Assembly (NCBI RefSeq): GCF_900963305.1
Contig: NC_042532.1
Span: 18,874,707 to 18,938,706, forward strand
Length of the DNA: 64,000 nt
Reading direction: 5' to 3'
From: Echeneis naucrates
Lineage: Eukaryota > Chordata > Actinopteri > Carangiformes > Echeneidae
A program made the translations under genes and the position numbers. Shown piece after piece: positions 1-16,043 of the stretch; position 1 is the stretch's first letter; every line of letters begins with the position of its first letter. The notes under the pieces were generated by a model, which was not told where the DNA came from, searched no databases, and was given only the letters and a program-made list of their open reading frames with translations.

Positions 1-184
1 ATAAGGAGGGCTACTTCGATTCCTAGTGTGGGCACCTGCATATGTTTAATCTGCATTCCAGCTCTCATGATGCATGAGAAGAATCCTGTGTATTAAGAGA
101 GTGAAACGTGATTTAACTTGAAGTGGGTGTAACTAGAAGTGAGATAAAAAGTGAATTGCTCATCAAGTCTCCAGACTTTGCTAT
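1..184. other. upstream flank of the mtarc1-like gene
   Basis: No coding exon is visible. This short stretch probably holds the 5' UTR or proximal promoter of the gene whose start codon is at 185. No clear TATA box or CpG-rich segment is seen. Confidence 0.4.
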
Positions 185-3011
185 ATGACCCTGAAGGAAC
201 TGGCTGTGGCCGCGATGGCCCAAAATAAGACAGCTGCTCTTCTGATTGGTGGAACTGGCTTTGCAGTTCTTGGACTCTGTCTTGGATACAAGTATCTGTG
301 GAAGCCAGAAAAAGTTGTCCGTGTGGGTATCGTGTCGCAGATTTTCATTCACCCCCTCAAATCTGGCAAAACAGCCTCGATGACCTCTGCAGAGTGCCAG
401 AAACTGGGCTTGAGGGTTGGGGATCTGCGGGACCGGTGAGTTTTTACTGAAGTGCTCGGACAAAAGCACAAACCTGCATTGTTAGAAACAGGCTGAAGCA
501 GAGGTCTGCTGATGATTTGGGAAAGTACAGAGGAAAAGGCGCAGGTGACTAAAAGACGGGTGCAAAGGCTGGATGATTTTTAAAAACCCCAGATCCAGCA
601 ACTCTGAGGAACTCCCAAACTCACGGAAAAAAGATAACTTAATGGTGGCAGACCAGCTCAAACTAGAATTTTAAAAATAAAATGGGTCGTGGCCTCGGGA
701 ATATTTAAGCAGATGTTAGTGTGTATTCAGACCTCAGGGCCTGACCCACTCAGCCGTTTGTTCAGATACTGTACTTGTGTATTTTGAATAAACGTCATCC
801 ACATCAGACTTTGAAGATTCTGAGACCTTCTTTCTCTTGAATATTTGGAAGACAATGGTTGCTGATATGAAAGGGGAATTATAGTCAGGGCGCACAAACG
901 CAGATGATCAATGATCAAAATGACCATCTTACCTTTAACCTATCTTTATTAATCCATTCTGAAGGGTTTTAAACTGTTCGATATTGTAGAAACCATTCAT
1001 TTCTCTGAAAAAAAAAAAAAAAAAGATTTTCTTTCGTATCTAACTACTCAATTTACTTAAAAATTAAATTGCATAGATTGCAGCTTTTTGTTAAATTTGG
1101 TTTAGGGAGGTAATTTTTCCTCAGCCTGTCCCAAAATGTAAGTTAGTATTTAACTTTGGGGGAGACTGCTAAAACTGAGCTCGCATGACAGAGGTGAGTT
1201 CACCTTGTACTTTCTGCTGCAGCAAAACGTGAAGAAATGCAAACTACATAAGGAATGAATTTGCCAAAACAAACACATTTTCCGGTCACAAAGGTTGAAC
1301 ACACCCTAAACTGACATTCTTAATGTCTCTGTCCACAAACAATCAGTCAACCGTTCTGATATGTTGTCCTCACCTTTCCTGTAACTCACTCTGAGAGTCG
1401 GAAAGCTCAGAGCAGTTGCCAAATGGTGCAAATGAGGGAAATCCACAGTTGTGTTTGTTTTGTTTGTGTTTGCAGACACTGGCTGGTGGTGACGGAGGAC
1501 GGTCACATGGTGACGGGCAGACAGGAGCCCCGTCTGGTGCTGGTGTCTCTGACCTGCCAGGGAGGTCAGGTGTGTTTGAACGGACCGAACATGGAGGAGC
1601 TGAAGTTCCCCATCAAACAGCCTGACAACCCCGTCATCGACTGCAGGTCAACACAGGGTTTAACTTTGACCAGTTCATTAAGCAGGAAGGCTGGAACAAG
1701 ATCAAGTCCTGAATTTCACATGAAACTACTGAAAATAAACAATTTCACAGTGAAAATAGGAGGTTCAGAATATTGAATAAACTTCTATTCCCACAAGCAG
1801 ACTATAAAAAAATGTATTCTGCAAATGGTGCTGGTATTTACTCATCACTCATTATTTTGGCATGTCTGTTGGTCTTCCTGTTGTGTCTGGTATCATGTTG
1901 TTGCTGCTGCAGTGTGTATCGAACTGACATTCAGGGCCGGGACTGTGGCGACGAGGCCTCCCAGTGGCTCACCCGTTTCCTCGGAGGACGGAAAACCTTT
2001 CGCCTGCTGCACTTCCAACCAGAGATGAAGGCCAAGAGGCCGGTGGGAAGAAAGCCTCTTTTCCAACAGTTTGAGGTATTTTCTCTTTGCCTCTTTTTGA
2101 AAACAAATTGTTATGTGCTATTGGACTGAAGGTGTTCATCCATTTGACCAGCAAATGGCGTACAAAGATATCGCAGCTGTGATGCTGCTGTCAGAGGCCT
2201 CGGTAAAGGACCTGAGCAGCAGGTTAGGGAAGAACCTGACGGCGGCGCAGTTTCGCCCAAACATAGTGATCGGGGAATGCGAGGCATTCGAAGAAGTGGG
2301 TTCTTCAGCTTTTCCCATCAGAAAATATAAACCCTAAAAAATCTTATGACGTGATTGGGTCTTTACAGGACACATAGGAGGAGATCCAGATTGGCAGTGT
2401 GCGACTGCATCGCATCATGTCGTGTGGAAGGTAACGCAGATTTGAATCACACAGGGAATCACTGTACTCTTTGTATTTTGGGGTTTGGTTATAAATTGAG
2501 CCTTATTTCTTATTTCCAGATGTACTTTCACCACAGTTGACCCTGAAACTGGTATCATGAACAGAAAAGAGCCTTTGAAAACACTGAGAAGGTAAAATTT
2601 GAATTAAACAATATTTAAAAATGTATTTATTTTACTTTTCAGCGCTAATCAAATGTTTTCTGCTTAAATCGGCCACTTTTGTTCGACTGGACACCTATAA
2701 AGGTTTTTGGCAACAGAGGAATGACGATCAAGAAAATAAGTCAGATGTCAGTTTAACTTGAGTTTAAATGGTACAAAAGAGGGAATTTAATTTCATATGA
2801 TACAGATTCACTTGGATTAAAGGATGAACCAGTTGGGATTAGGTGGTCAAAGGTCAAAGGTGTGGCAGCCAAAACATAATATACCTCTCCGGGAAGAATA
2901 ATTCTTGGTAGTGTCCAACACTGGTCTTGATGATCATCCTTTCACAGCTATCGTCTGTGCGATCTGTCAGAGAAACACATCTACAAGTCGTCACCGCTGT
3001 TCGGACAGTGA
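185..3011 (+). CDS. mtarc1: mitochondrial amidoxime-reducing component 1-like (MOSC-domain molybdoenzyme), possibly disabled
   Basis: MARC proteins are molybdenum-cofactor enzymes of the outer mitochondrial membrane that reduce N-hydroxylated compounds with cytochrome b5 and its reductase. Exons: 185-435, 1476-1646, 1913-2075, 2152-2295, 2369-2430 (or from 2378), 2520-2591, 2948-3011. The N terminus has a hydrophobic anchor (about residues 17-35), followed by the MOSC N-terminal beta-barrel (HPLKSGK, GLRVGDLRDR, TGRQEPRLVL) and the MOSC domain (GRDCGDEASQW, FRPNIVIGE, SCGRCTFTTVDPETG, the last with the cysteine that binds Mo in the family). All splice sites look intact. Two lesions are visible. 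At exon 5, the conserved Trp codon of the family's D-[ST]-W-E-E motif is TAG (2375-2377). In the last exon, the frame stops right after SPLFGQ (TGA 3009-3011), while the missing tail (VKKTGILQVGD...) continues in another frame to 3064. Splicing to the AG inside the TAG would remove the first stop in frame, giving 305 aa against about 337 in human MARC1. Whether it is functional, allelic loss or sequence error is open. Confidence 0.8.
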
Positions 3012-3251
3012 AGAAAACTGGGATCCTGCAGGTCGGCGATGTGGTCTACAAGATCAGCCGCTGACAGAGGGAGTCAGAGGGTAAAACTCTGTGTGGGTCA
3101 CTTTTCTGAGGCAGGGAGGAACTCCAGAAAGCACTTAAACACATTTTCCATTCACATATAATAAACAAACATGCACAAATATATAACGCTGTTAAAAATA
3201 CACCAAGTAAGTGTTTGTTTTTTTTGTTTTTTTTTTTTGCTGTATGAAACA

Positions 3252-3257
3252 AATAAA
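3252..3257 (+). terminator. poly(A) signal of the mtarc1-like gene
   Basis: AATAAA lies about 190 bases past the last family-like codon, just after a T-rich stretch, which fits a short 3' UTR. Confidence 0.5.
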
Positions 3258-4199
3258 ATCTGAATTAAACTAATTTCTAACAACAGCACATTGTTCAATG
3301 CTTATTAAATGGTGAGATCCAGAAGAGCATCTGTGTTTTTCTCCAAATTTAGCTCGCTTCAGGCCAACTTTGTTACAGAATGTGACATGCAAACACCCAC
3401 GCCAGAAGGGAAGAGATTTTTAATGTTGTTTGTCACCTTGTGTGTCAGCTGAGTGGAGTTGGTGGGTGGGGCACACTTTAAAGACAAAACAACCACAGGA
3501 ATGACAAAGGGAGCTCATGTTTTTATGTTGTAACCATAAAGATCCAAGAGGCTAACTGCAGAGGCCCCAACAGGCCGCTTCAACTTGTGACATTTAGTTG
3601 TGTGTTACATGAGTGCAACACACACGTTTGCATGCCTTGACACAGCACAGCAATAGCAGAGGCCTCTCAGGGCTAAAGTCTGAAACAGGTCGTTAAAATG
3701 TCTGAATAATGAGTGTTCACCTAGCCCACCTTCAGAGTCTGGAAAGTACCTGAGGGACTGACGCATCGATGACAGTTTATGTCATGTTATGTCATGTTGT
3801 CTTATGTTGCGTTATGTTGCGTTATGCTACGTTGGATGTTTGTTTGGTCTCCCACAGCTGTAGTTAAGTTCTTCACCACCAACACAACAGTGTTACAAAA
3901 TGGCTTCTAAGTCTGTTTTCAGAAATTGTAAAATACAATAAAACACAGCATGATGAATATTTAGCTGTACAGAACCTCGTTGTGTTATTGTATGAGCCAC
4001 ACACAGTTTTTATAGAAATGAAGGAAACATGATAAAACACAACATGTAATGGGCTTCATATCTAATATAAGTGCTTCTGTTGTTGTTCAGCTAAATGGCT
4101 GCACAAAAATATACGCAATTCTTTTTGCTTGAAGCTGCTTGTTACACTCCAACTTGTCTCAGTGTTTGTTGTTGCGGTGATATTCTGCTGCGGACATCT
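3258..4199. other. convergent intergenic region between mtarc1-like and hhipl2
   Basis: This contains the 3' ends of two convergent genes, including the hhipl2 3' UTR on the minus strand. A degenerate 10-bp tandem repeat is present at about 3776-3833. Otherwise no coding potential, RNA gene or transposon is recognised. Confidence 0.5.
3776..3833. repeat. degenerate 10-bp tandem repeat
   Basis: About six imperfect units of the type GTTATGTCAT / GTTATGTTGC follow one another. The unit drifts from TGTCAT to TTGCGT along the array. It lies in the hhipl2 3' flank. Confidence 0.7.
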
Positions 4200-8883
<4,684 letters not shown>

Positions 8884-10201
8884 TGTTGCCCCCCGAAAAG
8901 GATTCAACTGCTTGCTGTCCCTTAAGTATGAGCCCCTGTGAGCGCGTGCACGTTGACGCGCATGGTACAGTATCGTAAAACCTCCCTTACACCCCCCCCC
9001 CCTCAAAATCCTATCCCATCTATCTAAGTCTGGTAACCTGACAACAGCTCACCTTCTCGCCACTTAATGATAATTGGAATAATGGATTCATGTTTTTTTT
9101 CCAAAAACAACAACAACAACTGTGTTTTTCAGCACTACAACGCAACTATGTGGAGGAATGCAACCATCAACAGGCAAACGCACCACAAAGTGTCACTTTG
9201 TGTTTTCTAAGACACAAGCGCCTCCGGGCAGTTTGCAGCTGTGCTTCATTTGGCTGGTCTGCTGTCCCAGCATGTCAACTGTTATTTGAATATACAGGAG
9301 AAGTGCTTGTTATTTCTTTGTACCGGTGCCAAGAAAACAATGAAGGTTTCTGTGGCCCACAGTGGAGAAATAGTACACACGTAACATCTCTAGTTATGAT
9401 GGGAGTTTAAATTTTGCTGTGGAAGAAGTACCAAAGAAATCCTTAGTCTCATTAAATCTGATGGTATATTTGGTCAGAAAAGCAGAAATTCATGCAAGCA
9501 GCAGTAAAATCATGTATTTTTGAGTTAGTTTAATTAAAAACATTTTTGGAAATAAGCACCACCAAAAAGACAGTATTAACTGCAAAATGAAGAATTTGCA
9601 GCTTTCTTCCGCCAGATGGCAGAAAACGAGTGACGGAGGTGTGAGAGACGGAGGAGGAAGCGGAAGTACGTCATTTCTTTTTTCGCATTTGTTTTGGTGA
9701 AGACTAAACCGACAAGGCAGCGAGAATTAAAAAACGGTACACTTCCGCCTGGGAACTTCAGCTTAAAGCATCCGGCGATGAAAAATTATTCACCGGGGCG
9801 CCGTTAAATTCCAATTAGGAAGACAAAATTATGATTTAAATTAATTAAGAGGTGTTTAAATATGTTTCCTTTTTTCTTGCAATTCACGTGTAACGTTTTA
9901 TTTACATTTATTTATGAGAATAACAACTGGGGTATTTTATTTTGAAGGCTAATTCTCCATTTTTCCGGTAGCATGTTAGCTAACCGTTTTAAACTTGACG
10001 TGCGGCGACAAGGCGCTGGTACCAAAACACTCACACACACACAAAAAAATTGTGTAACGCTTCTTATGCAGCTCAACAACTCCGCCATGAGGCCGTGAAG
10101 GAGCGGAGGGAGAGCCGGTTTCCTGCTCGGTAGGTGGCCCGGAGGTTAGCGGACCCTTTTCCGCCGTTTGAGCCGAGACGCTGCGCCCCGAAACGGCCAC
10201 A
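8884..10201. promoter_or_regulatory. divergent intergenic/promoter region, hhipl2 (-) and dcaf10 (+)
   Basis: The two genes are head to head with about 1.3 kb between start codons. The left part (8990-9600) is AT-rich with nothing recognised. The right part (about 9600-10201) becomes GC-rich and carries an ETS-type CGGAAG (9661-9666) next to a CRE-like ACGTCA (9668-9673). A GTTAGCTAAC motif lies near 9975-9984. This part looks like the dcaf10 promoter and 5' UTR. Confidence 0.6.
9661..9673 (+). promoter_or_regulatory. ETS site adjacent to a CRE-like site
   Basis: CGGAAGTACGTCA combines an ETS core (CGGAAG) and an ATF/CREB half-type core (ACGTCA). It lies about 530 bases upstream of the dcaf10 ATG, a combination common at TATA-less housekeeping promoters. 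Function is inferred. Confidence 0.45.
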
Positions 10202-13200
10202 ATGAGCTCGGAGCGCCGGAGCGCGGACGAACCGCAGGACAGGCCCGACGGCGGCGGCGGCGGCGGTGGAGGAGGAGGAGGCGGTGGAGGTGGAGGAGGA
10301 GGATCCGACCGAGAGGAGGACCCCGACATCGACGACTCGGAGTCGGAGGAGGAGGACGATGACATCGCCCGGGAGGTCGCGCCATCACCGTCCGACAGCC
10401 GCAGAGAGCGGCCGGAGCGCAGCTCGGAAGCGTCTCCTCCTCCGGCGTCTGAGGAGCCGAAAGCGGCGCCGCAGACCGACGGCGGCCCCGGCACCGACAG
10501 CGGCGGCGGCGGCGGCGGCCGGGGGAGCAGCCTGTTTTCCTGGCTGCACAACAGGACTATCAGGCGGGGGGTGTTTGTGGACCCGGCCCGGGACAATTTC
10601 AGGACAATGACCAGTCTGTACTGCTCCATGAATCCGGCTGTGGAGTCCGTCAACCTGAGCACCCAGACCCACGGAGCGGTGTTCAACCTGGAGTACTCCC
10701 CGGACGGGTGAGTCTGAGGGGTGGGGGGGTATTAAGGCCTTCATCAAGCCCTGCATGGAGCCCCACTGTTATTCTGCATGAAATGTGAAACGGAGTCAAA
10801 AGCGTCTGACAGCAAACAGCCCAGACAGGACAGCAGCTGTGGGATTTAAATCAGGTCAAGCTGTGTGACAGCAGACACAAACACAGTCTGGACCTCCAAA
10901 ATCAGATCAGGTCCCATTTATTGGCAGATTATTGATGAAGCTGCTGTCACAGTCAGGGACGGTTTCTTTCTGATCAGCAGGGTTTCAGGGTTTATTCAGT
11001 TAAATCATTCGACTGCACATTTGTGATATAAAAAAACTGTGTCACAATTGCAAATGGGCAAAGAGATGAACTGTCTCCTGTTGCGTGTTGGATTTGTGTG
11101 TCTGCCCCGCTCAGGTCTGTACTGACTGTGGCCTGCGAGCAGACTGAAGTCCTGCTGTTCGATCCCATCTCGTCCAGACACATCAAAACTCTGACGGAAG
11201 CCCACGAGGACTGTGTCAACAACATAAGGTGCATTTCCATAACCTTTAAATCATCAGATAAAGGTTTACATAGGAAGTGCTCATCGTCCTAATTCCTGTA
11301 TTTTAAATTCACAAAGAGGACCAAGAAAGTTGTAGCTCGTAGCAGGAAAACAAAAAGATCCAGGGACTAAAGTAAAATATCTCTGTACCCCCTGCAGGTT
11401 TCTGGACAACCGTCTGTTTGCCACCTGCTCAGATGACACCACAATTGCATTATGGGATCTCCGTAAGCTCAATTCGAAGGTCTGCTCCTTGCACGGCCAC
11501 GCCAGCTGGGTGAAGAACATCGAGTACGACACCAACACTCGTCTCCTCGTCACGTCCGGCTTCGACGGAAACGTCATCACATGGGACACTAACAGGTCGG
11601 TCATCGAAACACGAGAGCATGAATGTGTTTTTATTGTGTCCTTTCTTCCAATGTGTGAACAAAAAATTCATAGATCACGATAAAATCATAGATTGTCACA
11701 AGGAGTATGAGATCATTTTCTGTCAGTTTGGTGGTCAAAGTGAAATTCAGGGTCAAATGTTTGGGCCCATCTGTTGTACCACCTGGGAAATAGTCTGTTC
11801 TAGCAGTTACGTCATGCTGCGCCAGCAGCTGCACATTAAAGTCCAACCAATCCATCATAGACTCTTTAACAGGCTCTTTCCTCGACTCTCCAGAAATTAA
11901 AAGCCGTACCTTTCCTGCTGTTAAAGGTGGATAAATGGGATTTTTGGCAGGAACTCAACCCTGAAAGCTCAGTTTAAGCCCCAGAAGAAAAACTAAAACA
12001 TGATGATTTCATAGTTTGTGTCAAATCGTCTCACAGTCACAACTTTTCTGACAAAATAAAAAACCTTCTCTGTTTGTGTTTCCTCTGCAGATTCACGGAG
12101 GACGGCTGCCCGCACAAAAAGTTCTTCCACACCCGTTACTTGATGAGGATGCGTCTGACGCCCGACTGCTCCAAGATGCTGATCTCCACTTCCTCAGGGT
12201 ACCTGCTCATCCTCCACGACCTGGACCTGACCCAGTCCCTGGAGGTGGGCAGCTACCGCATGCTGCGAGCGCGGCGGACGCCCCTCAGTTCAGGTCAGAT
12301 CACGCTCTCAAATCTAAATTCACATTTATCTTTTGGAGTCCTTTTTTTTTTTTTTACCTTAAAGTTTGTTCCTTTTTTCACTCTCTCTGTTGTGACTTTC
12401 CAGTTTTAATTGTTCCAACCGGACGATTTGTTATGTTCAACACAACGATTGTGAGATAGGTGTGAGATCAGGTGTTCCAAAGATTAAGAAATATTTTAGA
12501 ACCTACCAAATAATTTACCTTGATCTCGTGTTTTATTGATATCTAGTAACTCATAATTGAAATGATCACTGTAGTGTCCAGATGGGAAAAAGCCTTTTGA
12601 CCCTGATGTGATTCTGTAGATGGTGGCACATCAGCGTCCAGGTCAGCTGGAACTCCTCGCCAGGGAAACGACTCCAGCAAGATCCACCCTCACAGAGAAG
12701 GTCAGCCAACACTGGTGGTGTAAAACTGAATAATTAACCAGCTTTCCTGACGATGAAATGATCAAGAACCCTGTCTTCGGTTGGTTGCTGCAGGTCTTTC
12801 TCCCCGGAACAGTCTGGAGGTTTTGACGCCAGAGATTCCCGGAGAGCGGGACCGGGGGAACTGCATCACCTCCCTGCAGCTCCATCCCAAAGGCTGGGCC
12901 ACGCTCATCCGCTGCTCCAGCAACATGGACGACCAGGAGGTGAGACACATTCTCGGAGATGTTTTATTTATGTGGACTTCGATTGAGTTTCTTCAATCCC
13001 CTCGCTGCATTGCTCTGTAATGTTTGACCTCTGTTGGTGCACCAAAGGAATTACATCACTACGGTTTCTAGAAACTTAATAGCACACTGCACCAAAAATC
13101 TCTTTACTGAGCATGAAAAACTCGACTTAAGTACATCTGAACTGTTTTCTGTCGCTGGAAACTGATATAAACTGTTTCAATTTGGATTTTAATAAGCTGA

Positions 13201-14243
13201 TATCACACACTGTAGTTATGTTTCAGATATAAATGGAGATTACAAACAGATTTTACTTTGAAAAATGCAGAGCCATTGCGTTTACAAAAGTTTATTGTCT
13301 TTTATATTTTATTTTTTCAGGGGAATGCGTGTAATACAGCTTTCCAAAAGCAGCATGAGGAAGTTTATCCTTATGGTTTCCTGCCCCTCTCTCTTCTGTT
13401 ATTAGTTGTTGGCTTTAAAAGAAATAGTTTGAAAAGGATGAAAATTTAATTTTGAATCATCACATATTCAAAGTACAGTTTACACAGTTCTCAGGACTCG
13501 CTTCATTCAGCCCCAAGAAAATGGCGAACTTTAACAGTCATCTGGGTTCACAGAAAGATCAGGTGGTCTTTTCCAGGATTTCCAAACTGTTATGATGTCA
13601 CACAGTGAAAGCTTTGCTCTGACTAATTTATTTATTTTAATATTAACAAGAGTAATGGTTAAAGAAAACTATATGTGTGTAGCACTTTCTATACAAGAAC
13701 GGTTGCTCAGAAAGAAATTGATCCACCAAAATCTTCACATGAAACCTTTTTAAATGTGTCACTGTTGTTTCTGGACCAACGTTGAGTGTTTCCAGCAATG
13801 ATTAATACTTTCAGGCGCTGCTATGACACTCACATGCACCCCCCCCCCCCCCCCGACCTTTCTCTCTCCAGTGGACTTGTGTGTATGAGTTCCAGGAGGG
13901 AGCGCCTACTCGCCCACTCGTCTCCCCCCGCTGCTCCCTCCGCCTCACCCACTACATCGAGGAGGCCAACGTGGGGCGGGGCTATATCAAGGAGCTGTGT
14001 TTCAGTCCCGACGGACGGCTCATCTGCTCGCCGTATGGCTACGGCGTCCGCCTGTTGGCCTTCAACGAGCGCTGCGGTGAGCTGGCTGACTGCCTGCCCG
14101 TCCAGACCAGCTGCCTCAGGGAGATCCGCTCCATCTACTCGCACAGCGACGTGGTGCTCACCACCAAGTTCTCCCCAACGCACTGCCAGCTGGCCTCGGG
14201 CTGCCTCAGCGGGCGCGTGGCCCTTTACCAGCCCAAGTTTTAG
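10202..14243 (+). CDS. dcaf10: DDB1- and CUL4-associated factor 10 (WD40 substrate receptor)
   Basis: Seven exons: 10202-10707, 11115-11228, 11398-11595, 12091-12293, 12620-12700, 12794-12939, 13872-14243, totalling 539 aa (human DCAF10 about 559). DCAF10 is a WD-repeat protein that docks substrates on CUL4-DDB1 ubiquitin ligases. The N-terminal ~110 residues are low complexity: a long Gly run encoded by GGC/GGA/GGT codons, then acidic and Ser/Pro-rich segments. WD repeats follow from about residue 150 (HGAVFNLEYSPDG, ACEQTEVLLFDP, ATCSDDTTIALWDLRK, HGHASWVKNIEYD, SGFDGNVITWDTNR) and resume in the last exon (IKELCFSPDGRLIC, VVLTTKFSPTHCQLASGC). The WDLR at 226-229 fits the WDxR signature used for DDB1 binding. 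The start sits in a GC-rich exon with context ACAATGA. The last acceptor (13871) follows a poly-C run. Confidence 0.96.
10250..10312 (+). repeat. GGN trinucleotide tract encoding polyglycine in dcaf10
   Basis: Mixed GGC, GGT and GGA codons encode an almost pure glycine run in the dcaf10 N terminus. The reverse strand reads as polyproline, which explains long antisense frames here. Interrupted codon use suggests a fairly stable tract. Confidence 0.85.
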
Positions 14244-16037
14244 CCTCCAGTGCTGTCACAGAGCGGCGCCCTGCAGACCTGGGTAGAGAAGTACTAGTCA
14301 GGATTCCTGCATACACCTGGAAAGGTATTGAGAAGCATTTAGTGTTTTCCAGGTTTGATAACTTTGATAGTTGCACAGAAAATCTTTAAAAGATATTGCA
14401 CTGCCTCAATCTATGTTTTGTTTCTACAACAAAATAATTTCTATGATTTTAGCTCCTTGTCAACTAATATATGCAGTTATTTGTTGTGCACAACTAACAT
14501 TTGGCTGAAGATGGATATTGAAGGCCTCTTTCGTATAATTTTGATCAAAGCTATCAGATACTCACAGAAAGTAGGAGCCCTAAGAAACATTTGTTTTAAA
14601 GTGCTCAGCGGGTCAGAGGGGTCAGATATTTCAAACAGTGTGACATCTGCTCTGTCAGTATTTTTCGAGGCTTTTAAGTTGACTTTACAATATTGTTTGA
14701 ACTTTCTAAATCTTCAGCCGGACTGTACGTAATGACGAGCCCACCCGTCGGGCACCTGACAGGGATAAAGTCAACCCTAAATAACAATATTCTATGCACT
14801 TCTAGACCCAGGTCTGCAGCTGTGAAGCAGACCGGCTTTGTTCTGAGGTGAAAAACAAATGAACGAAGGATAAGGCCTTTGACCGGGCTGCAGCAGTGGA
14901 CAGAAACATCCAGCCTGTCTGACCATGAACTTTAAAAACAACAACAACAAAAAAAAAAAGACTTGGAGGATATAAAACAAGAAAGGACAGTTTAGGCTTT
15001 GCAAACTAGACTTCTGTCCAGACTGAGGAGAGACTTTGAAGTCTGAATCTTCAAGCTCTTGATCACTAAATCCAGAGATGCAACGTGGCGTCAGTCAAAA
15101 ACAAACTCTGCAGGTCGTCTGGGGCTCTTTTTCATACTAAAGATTTGTTTTGTTCTCTATAGCAGTAGGAAACTTTGTCCTTTTTCGAGACTCCGCACAT
15201 CCAGATGTTGTCTTCTTGGGACAAAAAAAAAAAGAGAAAAAAAAACCCCCAAAGGATGCAAACAGACACATCGATCCGTTAATCCGGACGAGATGAACCG
15301 TTGATTGGCCTGAATCGGCGTTTCTCCGCCGCCGTTCCCAATCGCTCTGCTCTGTTCATGCCTTTTTTTCTACAGGTGCTGCTTCTCTGCTCATACAATC
15401 TGAACTTTGACCCCCTTCCGACTTGAAGGACCTCATCATCAACGCCTTTCTCCTTCGCTCATGGATGGTAGCTCCTCCACTCCTCACCTTCTACTTTTTA
15501 CTTTTCCCACCTTCACCCTGTTTTCACTCCAAATGGTCTTTACAGGTTTTTTAAAGGTTTTACTGGTGCATTAATGTCAGCACTACTTTATAGAGGTTGG
15601 TTCTTTTGATCCTGCAGTCACTTTTTGCCGTTTTTCAGGCCACTTTTTGAAAGTAGCTGCTCCTCCTTTGTCTCAACACTTTCTTTCTGTGATTTAAGAT
15701 TTTATTCCTGAGTGGAAACTTCATGTCACCTGGACAGCTGAACACTCCAGCTTCCTTTTTGTGTTATTTTTCAAATTCTTCCACCCAGAACTTACTTTTC
15801 TTACAAACCAGCACGCCAAGATTTTCAAGGAAAACAATTATAGTTCAAAAGATAAGGCTGGCATTACTCTATATTTTTCATTTACAGAAAGTCTGTCTCT
15901 GATTTGTCCAGTCTGTGCATTGGTTCCCTCTGAATTTAAAATAAGCTTGCAAATATGTAGTTTCATTTTCATAAAAGCTCAGTAGTGCCCCAACACAACT
16001 AGGTGCTGTACTTTTTAGCAAACACAACTCAAACACT

Positions 16038-16043
16038 AATAAA
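16038..16043 (+). terminator. candidate poly(A) signal for dcaf10
   Basis: This canonical AATAAA is about 1.8 kb past the stop and the first of four on this strand. Which one is used cannot be told from sequence. Confidence 0.3.

Noticed and set aside
9976-10686. 236-codon minus-strand ORF with long polyproline run
   Set aside because: It is the antisense reading of the dcaf10 GGN tract and GC-rich first exon; the plus frame matches DCAF10.
14355-14732. 125-codon plus-strand ORF after dcaf10
   Set aside because: AT-rich 3' UTR sequence without domain features; likely chance.
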